Part shown: one piece after another, positions 42,201 through 49,989 of the stretch | How positions within the stretch are numbered: the first letter of the stretch is position 1 | Layout of the letters: every line of letters starts with the position of its first letter | Source of the DNA: CAZEQD01 sp964514305 | GTDB lineage: Bacteria; Acidobacteriota; Aminicenantia; Aminicenantales; Aminicenantaceae | Reading direction: 5' to 3' | NCBI GenBank assembly: GCA_964514305.1 | Contig: CAZEQD010000008.1 | Span: 1 to 56,520, forward strand | Length of the DNA stretch: 56,520 nucleotides | Translations under genes and position numbers: made by a program | The notes under the pieces: generated by a model | Seen by the model: the letters and a program-made list of their open reading frames with translations, nothing else | Told to the model about the DNA's origin: nothing | Database searches by the model: none

Positions 42201-42504
42201 TAAAAAAACCATCAGAAATACACTTCCAATTAAGACCACCGTCTTCACTTTTCCAAACTCCTCCGCCTGTCGCCCCAAAGTAATAAGTAAAAGGCAATCT
42301 GGAAACACCAGCTACAGCTGTAACTCTTCCCCCTCGAAAAGGACCAATACAGCGCCACTTCATAGCTTTATAGAGACTGGGATCATAGACCGGCTTGGCT
42401 TTAGGCACAGAAGTTGTCTTGCTTTTCAGCTGGGGAACAAGAGTCATCAATAAAAACACAAGAAAAATAACACAAAAAATGAGGCCTTTTTTTCTCACTT
42501 TCAT
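39205..42504 (-). CDS. large exported Asp-box (BNR/sortilin VPS10-like) beta-propeller protein
   Basis: 1,099 residues with a signal peptide (IFCVIFLVFLLMTLVPQL near residues 10-27). About ten Asp-box turns (S/T-x-D-G-G-x-x-W) are readable: SEDGGLNWK, STDGGRTWK, SRDGGQTWQ, STDGGDNWQ, SDDGGQTWL, SIDGGRSYT, NGGQSWT, TRNGGQSWQ, TSDYGKSWK and DDGLHWQS. This indicates one or two beta-propellers over about residues 45-760. An Ig-like segment and a charged helical region (about 900-1070) follow. Such proteins are abundant in Acidobacteriota and relatives and are often annotated as glycosyl hydrolases, but a catalytic site is not evident. GGAGG lies just before the ATG. Confidence 0.88.
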   Translation of the reverse strand: MKVRKKGLIFCVIFLVFLLMTLVPQLKSKTTSVPKAKPVYDPSLYKAMKWRCIGPFRGGRVTAVAGVSRLPFTYYFGATGGGVWKSEDGGLNWKCISDGFFKTGSVGAIAVAESDPNVVYVGMGESALRGNVSHGDGIYKSTDGGRTWKHIGLKDTSQVSRIRIHPQNPDLVYVAALGHVYGPNEERGVFRSRDGGQTWQKILYRNNKTGAVDLIFDPNNPRIIYAALWEFYRTPYSLSSGGPGSGLFKSTDGGDNWQEISHNPGLPKGILGIIGITVSLAKPGRLWAIIEAKDGGVFRSDDGGQTWLKVNEERRLRQRAWYYSKIYADPKDPNTVYVLNTGLYRSIDGGRSYTSIRVPHGDNHDLWIDPHNPQRMINGNDGGANVSYNGGQSWTAQDNQPTAQFYHVITDNHFPYRVYGAQQDNSTVRIASRTTGRGIGRADWCAVGGGESGHIAPRRDNPDIVYAGSYGGLITRWNYKTGQTGIISPWPENPMGWGAAKLRYRFQWTAPILVSRFDSNVLYHAAQVLFKSNNEGQSWEIISPDLTRNDKSKQQSSGGPITKDNTSVEYYCTIFALAESYHDPQILWVGSDDGLVHLTRNGGQSWQDITPKEMPKWSRISMIETSPFDPATAYLAVDCHQLDDLKPYIYKTSDYGKSWKKITDGLPENTFVRVVRQDPKRKGLLYAGTETGVFVSFDDGLHWQSLQLNLPIVPIHDMVVKENDLVVATHGRSFWILDDVTPLQQINEKVANADFYLFKPRDSYRMGGWSFPGRNLGQNPSSGSVIYYYLKEKPKGEVVLEFLDEKGNIIKKFTSRKREETSPRPRDRFGPREKEVKVEPGQNRFIWDMRYPDAVRVPGAVLWGGSLRGPLAVPGIYQVRMTVGDKSMTQRWQWKKDPRLKTSEEEFQEQFNFLIKIRDELSEVNKAINKLRSAKSQVDSLLKKIKSQKQYENILEAGCKLKDKLTEVENVLIQSKSKSSQDPLNYPIKLDNKIAALASEVARADTRPTDQSYLVFKELAAKANEQLAKLEEIFKTDLSVFNQMVKEADIPAIIIVKGEEAINSLVQGAKARARGYCTTKNLITMIYLISGKVYFNLST

Positions 42505-42621
42505 GCCTCCTTATTTTTGATTTTTCTCCTTCTCCACAATCATATTTACTCCAAAACAAATGAATTTATAAAACATAACTGTCTAGAAGTAAAGAAATAA
42601 AATAAGCATGTTGGCGTCCAT

Positions 42622-42669
42622 CCATCCTCGCTAACCCCCCACCCACCTCTATGGGCTTCATCAGGATGG
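42622..42669 (-). repeat. G-rich CCATCC...GGATGG element, copy 3
   Basis: Read on the - strand: CCATCC, then AGCCCATAGAGGTGGGTGGG followed by GGG, ending GAGGATGG. This is the best match to copy 2 at 28256. It lies in the 309-base spacer upstream of the Asp-box protein gene, where no gene is seen. Confidence 0.7.
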
Positions 42670-42813
42670 CCATCAACATTGTTCTGAATAACTTCTTTAA
42701 AGATGCCTCCAGAAGTAAATGAAAGTGGCATAACGGACTTATTATTTTCTTAATTTGGCTGATGATTTATTGGTAATTTTATAATTTTTAATTTAGAAAA
42801 AGCTTTTAGGCTT

Positions 42814-43620
42814 TCAGTTTTCGAGTTTAATCTGAGGGGGAAGAAACACAAATATTTGAAATTGGCTTTTATACTGTTCCAAAAGGCCAGTCACAGCTAA
42901 AGTTTTTCCCAGAAAATTGTCTATTGATGGAAAAGCTGAAATATATTCGAGAGGTATAACTGCTGATAATTTGCGGTCAGAAGGAGCCAGGAACAAAAGT
43001 TTTCTTTTCCTATTTAATCGGTGACAATTAAAGACAACTGTGACAATTTTTCCAATATAACCAGCTAGCTGATCGGCTTTAATTCGCGGATAGGGAATCT
43101 GATGCCAGATTCCTTTTTTGTCTCGTCGTGCAGCCTTTTCAGCCGCTTGAAATTGCTGCCTGTAATCTTCCCGAAAAGGAAAATAAAGTAAAGCCGAAGC
43201 AAACCCTTCTCGAATAATATAAAGATTAAAAAGGCCAACTTCTTCAGTCCAAACATAGGCCAGAATGCGGCCATAGCTGTCTTTTAACTCCCGGTCAAAG
43301 GCAAGTTTTACCTCCCGCCGATAAAGATTAGAAAAAGCAAATCTTTTAGACATAAAAGCCTTAAATCTTTTAGACAAATTGAGCGCACTTAATTCAGGAG
43401 CATCAACTCCAATCAAACGTACTTTGCAGCTGTGGCCATCAGCAAATTTAACTTTAATAGTATCACCGTCATAAACAGCCGTAACCAAGCCACTGGTGGC
43501 TGGCCAAGGCTGCTGTTTTCCATCTAACCTGAAGAGTCTGCGGCCAAAAAGAGCCCCGATTAAAAGAATAAGGACAAACCACAACAGATATTTGGGTAGA
43601 TTTTTCTTTAAAGGCCCCAT
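42814..43620 (-). CDS. membrane-anchored thermonuclease-family protein with extra OB-fold
   Basis: 268 residues. One N-terminal membrane segment spans about 10-26 (YLLWFVLILLIGALFG). A staphylococcal nuclease domain covers about 40-185: GDTIKVKFADGH with the Asp/Thr metal site, VRLIGVDAPEL with the catalytic Arg/Asp/Glu set, and DSYGRILAYV. The C-terminal part (about 190-268) reads GYIGKIVTVVFNCHR to LAVTGLLEQYKSQFQIFVFL and looks like a nucleic-acid-binding OB-fold, as in YhcR-type nucleases. It would degrade DNA or RNA outside the inner membrane. It follows transketolase by 29 bases. Confidence 0.87.
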   Translation of the reverse strand: MGPLKKNLPKYLLWFVLILLIGALFGRRLFRLDGKQQPWPATSGLVTAVYDGDTIKVKFADGHSCKVRLIGVDAPELSALNLSKRFKAFMSKRFAFSNLYRREVKLAFDRELKDSYGRILAYVWTEEVGLFNLYIIREGFASALLYFPFREDYRQQFQAAEKAARRDKKGIWHQIPYPRIKADQLAGYIGKIVTVVFNCHRLNRKRKLLFLAPSDRKLSAVIPLEYISAFPSIDNFLGKTLAVTGLLEQYKSQFQIFVFLPPQIKLEN

Positions 43621-43649
43621 CCTCTTTTAATTAACCAGAATTCAAACGG

Positions 43650-45485
43650 CTATTTATTTATGAGCGACTTGACCGCCTCTTTGATATGTCGGGCATTTAT
43701 ACCGTATTTTTCCAGCAACTGCTCCGGTGTCCCTGAGCGAGGAAGCTCTTTGACAGCCAAGTGGGTAATTTCAGCTTTACCTGCTAAAGCCAAGGCAACA
43801 GATTCGCCCAGGCCTCCGTGTTGAAAATGGTCCTCAACCACGACTACCTTGCCACCGACTTCTTTGGCTTGCCGGCTAATATTTTCCTTATCTAAAGGCT
43901 CTACAGAGTAGGCATCAATAATTCTTATCATAATCCCTTCCTTTTTTAACTCCTCATAAGCTTTAAGAGCTTCATGAACTGTAATGCCCGCAGCAATAAC
44001 CAAAGCTTTATCATTTCTATCTTTTTTCAGGACTTTTGAACCGCCAATCGGGAATTTATCGGATTTAGCATAAATTATAGAAGTGGCTGGTCTGGTAGTT
44101 CTTAGATAGGCTATTCCTTTGTATTTGGCCATCGATTCAAGGCAGCCTTCGGTAGCATAAGCATCGCTGGGATAGAGGACAACAGAGCCTGGAATTGGCC
44201 GGAAAATAGCCATGTCCTCAAGGCCCATTTGAGAAGGACCATCAGCCCCGATGCTTACCCCAGAGTGAGAGCCTACAAATTTTATGTTAGCCAGCGAATA
44301 AGCAGCCATTCTGATCTGGTCATGAGCCCGGCTTAAAAAAGCCGAGAAAGTAGCCGCAAAAGGAAGAAAACCTTTGCTGGCCAGCCCCAGACTGATGCCA
44401 ACCATATTCTGCTCGGCAATGTAAACCTGAAAAGATCTTTGGGGAAAAGCATCAAAAAAATCCTGAGCATAAGTTGAGTTTTTAACATCACCATCTAAAG
44501 CCACCACCACTTCGTTTACTCGAGCCAAGCTGAGAAGAGCGTTGCCATAAGCTCGGCGGGTAGCTGTTTTTTCCTTATATGTATTTCTCTTGAAACTAAA
44601 TCTTTTCTGCAGCTTTAAGATTTTTCTCCCTTTGGGCTTTTTTACAAATTTTCTTGAATCAACTTCTGGCATTGGCCCTATCTCTTGGAGAGCTTTTTCC
44701 AAGGCTTCCTCTTTAAGGGGCTTTCCATGCCAGCCATTTTTATCCTCAAGAAAAGAAATGCCTTTGCCTTTAATGGTTTCAGCCAAAATAACGCTTGGCT
44801 GAGAGTTCTGCCTGGCTTGGGCCAGAGCTTTTGTTATCTGGGCAATACTATGGCCATCAATTTTATAAACTTCCCAGCCAAAAGCTTTAAACTTTCTTTC
44901 ATAAGCTCGGAGATCATGACCATGCATAGTTGGCCCAGACTGGCCTAAGCGGTTGATATCCACAAGAGCACAGAGATTGCTAAGCTTGTAATAAGCAGCC
45001 GTATTACAGGCTTCCCAGACGGCACCTTCAGCACATTCACCATCTCCCATTAAAACATAAACTCTGCCTGGCGATTTCCCTAATTTCATGGCCAGAGCCA
45101 TACCTACTCCAACTGACATTCCCTGACCCAGAGAACCAGTGGCTGCTTTTACCCATTTCATTCTGGGTGTAGGATGCCCTTCTAAATTACTGTTTATTTG
45201 CCTCAACTTTATAAGTTCTGGCTGGGGAATTATTCCGGCCTCAGCATAAGCAGCCCATAATATAGGAGCAGCATGGCCTTTGGAAAGAACCAATTCATCA
45301 TTTCGCCAGTCTTGAGGATCAGCAGGATTATACCTCATTTCATCGAAAAATAGACAGGCCATAAGCTCAGCCATAGAGAGACAGGTGGTAGGATGACCGG
45401 AACCAGCTTTGGTAGTCATCTTTAAGGAATGAATCCTGAGTCTATTGGCGATCTTAGCTAAAACCTCTTTTTTGTCCATCAACAT
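43650..45485 (-). CDS. tkt: transketolase (full-length)
   Basis: A 611-residue single-chain transketolase, shorter than the enterobacterial type (about 660). Thiamine diphosphate motif GDGECAEGAVWEACNTAA, His-containing SGHPTTCLSMAELMA and SKGHAAPILWA in the N-half. Pyrimidine-domain YIAEQNMVGISLGLASKG with the catalytic Glu and a C-terminal transketolase_C domain (VVVVEDHFQHGGLGESVAL). It transfers two-carbon units in the pentose phosphate pathway. The ribosome site GGGAGG is better spaced for the second Met (MDKKEV, 45479) than for the first. Confidence 0.94.
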   Translation of the reverse strand: MLMDKKEVLAKIANRLRIHSLKMTTKAGSGHPTTCLSMAELMACLFFDEMRYNPADPQDWRNDELVLSKGHAAPILWAAYAEAGIIPQPELIKLRQINSNLEGHPTPRMKWVKAATGSLGQGMSVGVGMALAMKLGKSPGRVYVLMGDGECAEGAVWEACNTAAYYKLSNLCALVDINRLGQSGPTMHGHDLRAYERKFKAFGWEVYKIDGHSIAQITKALAQARQNSQPSVILAETIKGKGISFLEDKNGWHGKPLKEEALEKALQEIGPMPEVDSRKFVKKPKGRKILKLQKRFSFKRNTYKEKTATRRAYGNALLSLARVNEVVVALDGDVKNSTYAQDFFDAFPQRSFQVYIAEQNMVGISLGLASKGFLPFAATFSAFLSRAHDQIRMAAYSLANIKFVGSHSGVSIGADGPSQMGLEDMAIFRPIPGSVVLYPSDAYATEGCLESMAKYKGIAYLRTTRPATSIIYAKSDKFPIGGSKVLKKDRNDKALVIAAGITVHEALKAYEELKKEGIMIRIIDAYSVEPLDKENISRQAKEVGGKVVVVEDHFQHGGLGESVALALAGKAEITHLAVKELPRSGTPEQLLEKYGINARHIKEAVKSLINK

Positions 45486-45724
45486 AAGCCTCCCTTCTCT
45501 ATTTATTTAACATCGTTTGAATATATAAAATAGAAAAAATCCAAGAAACTTTAAGTGAAGCTCTAAACCCAAATCCGAGTAGAACCTTTTTTATAATAAC
45601 TTTCAAGGCCAATATAGATCTCAAGGTTTTTACCAATAATTTTGGCAAAAAATGGATTTATATAATATCTCCTTCCGACTTAAAAAAAAAGAAAAATCTT
45701 TAAAACTGAAGAAAAAATAGTTAA

Positions 45725-45750
45725 TGTCGCATTTTGTCGCTTTTTGTTGC
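45725..45750 (+). promoter_or_regulatory. three 10-bp-phased TGTCGC repeats upstream of the regulator promoter
   Basis: TGTCGC at 45725-45730 and 45735-45740 and TGTTGC at 45745-45750 have an exact 10-base period, so all face the same side of the helix. They lie about 50 bases upstream of the -35 box of the HTH regulator gene and could be its binding sites. Confidence 0.5.
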
Positions 45751-45799
45751 CACACAACCCTAAGCAGTTCGATTGTCATTTTGGCTATTAAAAAAAAAT

Positions 45800-45829
45800 T
45801 TGACATCTTAAGTTTTATTTTTATATAAA
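45800..45829 (+). promoter_or_regulatory. promoter for the HTH/FG-GAP regulator gene
   Basis: TTGACA (45800-45805), an 18-base spacer and TATAAA (45824-45829). The predicted start near 45836 falls inside an inverted repeat. Confidence 0.6.
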
Positions 45830-45830
45830 T

Positions 45831-45855
45831 TAGCTATAAATGATCTTTATAGCTA
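45831..45855. promoter_or_regulatory. operator-like perfect inverted repeat over the transcription start
   Basis: Arms TAGCTATAAA (45831-45840) and TTTATAGCTA (45846-45855) are perfect inverted copies of ten bases with a five-base centre, directly downstream of the -10 box. The position suits a repressor site. The rest of the 400-base spacer is AT-rich and without a gene. Confidence 0.55.
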
Positions 45856-45885
45856 CTTACTCCTAAAAGAACTCAATCCCAAAAA

Positions 45886-47406
45886 ATGAAAAATAGCCAT
45901 ATTTTGGACTCTTGGAAAGAAATTGCCAATTACCTCAAACGCGACGTCCGTACCTGTCAGCGCTGGGAAAAACATTTTGGTCTGCCGGTACACCGCTTGG
46001 AAGATTCATCCAGATCAAGAGTTTTCGCCTATAAAGAAGAAATAGATAAATGGCTTGAGCTAAAGCTGGGTCAACCTAAAATAAGAAGAATACATCTGCT
46101 CTTGAGGTGCTTCCCCCAATTAGCTCTTTTCCTAACCATTGTCCTCTCAGCTCTACTCTTTCTGTGGCTGATAAAGCTTATTTTTATTTCCCCCTCTCGC
46201 TTTCCCTCTGATTTTAAAATAATGGGCTCCAGGTTAATAATTATTGATGAACAAGGCAAGCCTCTCTGGGAATATGAAACAGGTATAAGAGATCTTGAAT
46301 CTGAAGCTACATATCGCAAGCATTTTCAGGTTAAAAAGAAAATTCTGCTTCCAAATAATATTCTGCTCCCCCATCTCCTTTTTAAAGACATAAACAATGA
46401 TAAGGCAAAGGAAACCTTGTTCAGTATCCAAACCATTAATGAGGCAGGCGAAGACCGCCTTATCTGTTTTAATAACAAAGGAAAGATTCTCTGGACCTTC
46501 CAGGCGGGGCGGAGGATGATATTTGGAAATAAGGAATATTCTTCTGATTATAGAATTACTGGATTTGGATGTGATGATATCGATAGCGACGGCCGCCAGG
46601 AAATTATTGTCATTGCTCATCATAATACTTACTTTCCATGCCAGGTAGTTCTTCTTAACTCAAAGGGAAAGATTTTGGGCGAATACTGGAACTCAGGCTA
46701 TCTTCAAAACTATGCCTTTGTTGACTTGAACGGAGACGGCAGAAAAGAAATCATCCTGGCTGGCATCAACAATGAATGGCGTTGCCCCTGTGTCGTGGTC
46801 CTTGATCCGGCCCTCATGAAAGGGGCCTCGCCTCAAACTAAGGATTATTACAGATGCCAGAACATTAAAGACAGTTATGAAAAATACTACCTCCGTTTTC
46901 CCCGAAATGAAATAGATCTCCTTAAACGAGAATTAAATAATGTTATCTGCCGCATAGATGTTTTCGAGAATAAGACTATCTCCTTCTCTACCAGCGTCAG
47001 CTCTATCTTTTATGAATTTAATTATAATATGAAACTGCTTAATGTAGACCTCAGCCATGCCTTTATGGCTGATTATGAGCAGTTCAAAAATGAAGGAAAA
47101 ATCAAAAAGAGTCTGGATGAATTAAAGCAAGATATTCTGCAGAGAAGAGTTTTCTACTTTGACGGTCAGGAGTGGACGAAAAAAGCGACAATGACTCAAT
47201 ACTGGCGGCAGAGAAAAAATAATTTAAGCCCAAAAGCTCAGACTCTGTTTTCCAAATTAGCCTTATATTTTCATTTAGCCCGCAATTTCTTTTCAAACCA
47301 GAGGTTAACTGAAAGCTTTTTAAATCCCAAACCTTTATTTAATCTCATCCGCAGTATTAGGACAAAAAGCCAATTCTTCCCAGAGATGAGGAGTATAGTT
47401 AAGTAA
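45886..47406 (+). CDS. membrane-spanning HTH regulator with FG-GAP/VCBS-type outer domain
   Basis: 506 residues. An N-terminal MerR/excisionase-like HTH (about 8-58; SWKEIANYLKRDVRTCQRWE, then GLPVHRL and SRVFAYKEEIDKWLE) is followed by one membrane segment (about 75-101, LALFLTIVLSALLFLWLIKL). The C-terminal outer domain contains FG-GAP-like Asp/Gly calcium loops: DINNDKAKE, DDIDSDGRQEI and VDLNGDGRKEI. This suggests a one-component transmembrane regulator that senses outside and binds DNA inside. It has its own promoter with operator-like repeats and is divergent from transketolase. The start lacks a clear ribosome site. The target genes are unknown; the upstream repeats suggest self-regulation. 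Confidence 0.75.
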   Translation: MKNSHILDSWKEIANYLKRDVRTCQRWEKHFGLPVHRLEDSSRSRVFAYKEEIDKWLELKLGQPKIRRIHLLLRCFPQLALFLTIVLSALLFLWLIKLIFISPSRFPSDFKIMGSRLIIIDEQGKPLWEYETGIRDLESEATYRKHFQVKKKILLPNNILLPHLLFKDINNDKAKETLFSIQTINEAGEDRLICFNNKGKILWTFQAGRRMIFGNKEYSSDYRITGFGCDDIDSDGRQEIIVIAHHNTYFPCQVVLLNSKGKILGEYWNSGYLQNYAFVDLNGDGRKEIILAGINNEWRCPCVVVLDPALMKGASPQTKDYYRCQNIKDSYEKYYLRFPRNEIDLLKRELNNVICRIDVFENKTISFSTSVSSIFYEFNYNMKLLNVDLSHAFMADYEQFKNEGKIKKSLDELKQDILQRRVFYFDGQEWTKKATMTQYWRQRKNNLSPKAQTLFSKLALYFHLARNFFSNQRLTESFLNPKPLFNLIRSIRTKSQFFPEMRSIVK

Positions 47407-47470
47407 AGAATAATTGGAAAATATCTTTTTTCATCCTCAGCAAGCATCAATCTCTTAGCCAGGACTATTT

Positions 47471-49504
47471 TCAAAACATATAAGCAATTTTCAAGAAAAG
47501 AGTATGTCCTTGAGTCCCTCTTTCTCCAAAACGGGCTGTTCCCTTTTGATAGGCCAATTGAATGAGGCCGAAAGGTGGCTGGAAGCGGTAGACAAAGAGA
47601 ACCTGAATATTCTTTTTGTCGATAGCTGAATTAATTTGATAAAAGACTTTCAAAAAAAGGTCCTTGGTAAAATAATTGGTAGCTCGAATGACATGAATCC
47701 AGGTGCTTTCCTTTTCTGGATCAGGTTCGTATACCAAGCGGGTTAAGGAGTATTCTAGGGAAAAATCTTGACTTAATTTATAATTAAACTCCACTTCCCA
47801 GAGGCGAAAGTCTAAATCAAAGTTCCGACCAAAGCTATAAGTAATTTCGGCTGATTGCCATTCCCTTGTGTTATAGCCGAGCTCCAATTGTGTTCGATGG
47901 TTGCGGAATCCTTTTTCATAAAGCTTATATTCCTGAGTATGGCTAACCTCTATGGAGACTTTATTTTGCAAATCCATTTCTAATTCTTCATCTATCTGCC
48001 AGCTCCGAAGGGTACCATTTAATCCCCAATAAATATTGTAATTAGATCTATATCTTAGCCGCTCCAAGACCCATTTTTTCAACCAGAAAGTCTTGCTCAG
48101 AGCAGAATCCAGTTCTCGGCGATTATCATCTCTGATAAAGCCAACGTGATTGACATTGTCTCCAAAATTTTGACCTAGTTTAGTGTAGCGGACATGAAAA
48201 TGAAAAGTTGCTGAGTCGTAGCTAGGACGAAGAAAAAAAGCTATGTTAGAACGATTATAATCGCCGTAGCTAAGGGCCAGCTGGCCAGTGAACTTGAAAG
48301 TATTGGTAAAATAGAGGGCAGTATCAAGGCCTATGGTCCCGTAATTTTTTCCCCTGACCAGCTTATTAGCCATCAGCAGGCCTACGGTTGAAGATTTCAT
48401 GACATCTCTTTTTAGGCGAAAGACGGTAAAATTGGCCGATTCTTGACCCTCAGATTCTACTCTTTTCGTCTGAGCGCTCAGTCCCGAAAATTCATATGAA
48501 CCTTCTTTGCCGTAAACTTTCAGCCCACCGTAAATATCGGCTATTCTGCGCGAATAAAACAAACGAATACGCTGGTGGTATATTTCTGAACCCTCTAGAA
48601 AGAAATTCCTTTTTTCTGGCAGGCGGAGCTCAAAGCGAGTTAAATTAATTTGTTCTTGGTCAGCTTCAACCGTAGCAAAATCAGGATTTAGAGTAAAATG
48701 GCCGGAGACCATTTGAGAAAAAGCATACCGTGCATTAAGGCCAGCCTCTAGTTGAGAATGTTTTCCTTCTTCCAATTTGGAGATAGAATGAGGAATAATC
48801 TGATATTTTTTCTGAGTCTTGCTTAAATTCAATCCAGTCAAATCACCAAACTGGGAGACTTTGTAGGGAGATTCTACGGGGCCTGTCCATAAGCTTACTT
48901 CCAGCTTCCGGGGCACTATACGGGCAGCATTAAAACCCCAGGTTTTGTTCTGGCCTGGCTCATACTTCAAACTGGTCAGATCAAGAGCTATTTCCACACT
49001 CCAGCCGAAATCAGTCTTTTGGGCAGCTGACTTCCATACTCCATCCCAGGTGGTATCTACCGTCCGACCGTTATCGCTGATACGACCATCATATTGAGTT
49101 CCCAAAAGGTTGGTCATAAAAAGATAACATGTCCTTCTATCATGAAAAGTATCAACTGTTAGGCCAACAGAATCATCTCCCTTTAACTCAGCATCTCTTT
49201 TGGTGATGCGGGCGGCAATCTTCTCTGGCTGAGGATCATAACAATCAAAGCCGAAATAAATATAGCGCTGATCATAGAGCACTCGGACCACAGTCTTGAC
49301 TGAAGCTGGCTCTCCCCTTTTAGGTTCGAATTGAATAAAATGGCGGGCTGTCTCAGCTTTTTGCCAGGCGGGTTCGTGGAGAAAACCATCTATGGTAAGA
49401 GCTTCATTTGTTTTGGAGGCTGATATAGATTTATCCTTGGTTTGGGAATAAACCAATATAGAGAAAAATACAACCATTAAAATTACTAAGATAACCTTTT
49501 TCAT
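47471..49504 (-). CDS. CBM9-like plus DUF5916 outer-membrane beta-barrel protein
   Basis: 677 residues with a signal peptide (VILVILMVVFFSILVYSQ). The N-terminal domain (about 30-225) begins EALTIDGFLHEPAWQKAE and includes RYIYFGFDCYDPQPEKI and GWSVEIALDLTSLKY, the CBM9-like carbohydrate-binding-type fold of this family. The remainder is rich in alternating beta strands with aromatic residues and ends in AYMF, the C-terminal Phe typical of outer-membrane barrels; it matches DUF5916. It would sit in the outer membrane. The function of the family is not known. It is convergent with the HTH regulator (64 bases between stops). Confidence 0.87.
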   Translation of the reverse strand: MKKVILVILMVVFFSILVYSQTKDKSISASKTNEALTIDGFLHEPAWQKAETARHFIQFEPKRGEPASVKTVVRVLYDQRYIYFGFDCYDPQPEKIAARITKRDAELKGDDSVGLTVDTFHDRRTCYLFMTNLLGTQYDGRISDNGRTVDTTWDGVWKSAAQKTDFGWSVEIALDLTSLKYEPGQNKTWGFNAARIVPRKLEVSLWTGPVESPYKVSQFGDLTGLNLSKTQKKYQIIPHSISKLEEGKHSQLEAGLNARYAFSQMVSGHFTLNPDFATVEADQEQINLTRFELRLPEKRNFFLEGSEIYHQRIRLFYSRRIADIYGGLKVYGKEGSYEFSGLSAQTKRVESEGQESANFTVFRLKRDVMKSSTVGLLMANKLVRGKNYGTIGLDTALYFTNTFKFTGQLALSYGDYNRSNIAFFLRPSYDSATFHFHVRYTKLGQNFGDNVNHVGFIRDDNRRELDSALSKTFWLKKWVLERLRYRSNYNIYWGLNGTLRSWQIDEELEMDLQNKVSIEVSHTQEYKLYEKGFRNHRTQLELGYNTREWQSAEITYSFGRNFDLDFRLWEVEFNYKLSQDFSLEYSLTRLVYEPDPEKESTWIHVIRATNYFTKDLFLKVFYQINSAIDKKNIQVLFVYRFQPPFGLIQLAYQKGTARFGERGTQGHTLFLKIAYMF

Positions 49505-49989
49505 TATAAATATTAAATTGAAAATTTATCACAATTAAAGAAAGAGAGCAATTAGAGGTTAGCCTGAAACCATACGCTTTTAGCAATTACTATCCACAAT
49601 TAAGCTTATTAAAATGGCTGTATCATCAGCTTTGCAGAAAAGTTTAAAGTTGAAGGTTAAATGGAGAGAGGCAGGACCTTCTATTCTCAGCCAATCTGAA
49701 ACGACCATATCCATCTCCCTAGATAAAAAAATCGTTTGTTTTCTATCCAAAGTCCATAGTAGCAGATGGAAGGTCTTTGGCGATGATAGAAATCAATCGA
49801 CACAGGTCCCGATGACTTCCTTAATAACGAACAATCATTAAAATAAGATGCTGGCTAAATAAAATTCGTGGTTGAAATTAAATCCCATCCTCGATAATAA
49901 TAAAAATTACTCAATGAAAAAAATAACTATCTTTCAGCCTAACCCAGCTTTTTCCATAAATGACCAATTTAAATTTCAAGGAGGGTATT
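49505..49989. other. intergenic region upstream of the second M14 gene
   Basis: 485 bases with divergent genes on both sides. A 75-residue frame at 49614-49841 has no recognisable motif or ribosome site. No RNA gene, repeat copy or strong promoter was recognised. Confidence 0.5.

Noticed and set aside
45725..45750. reading the TGTCGC triplet as a CRISPR or plasmid iteron
   Set aside because: Only three short units at 10-base steps next to a regulator promoter; no spacers, cas genes or rep gene.
49614..49841. 75-residue frame upstream of the second M14 gene
   Set aside because: No ribosome site, no conserved motif and no similarity by eye.
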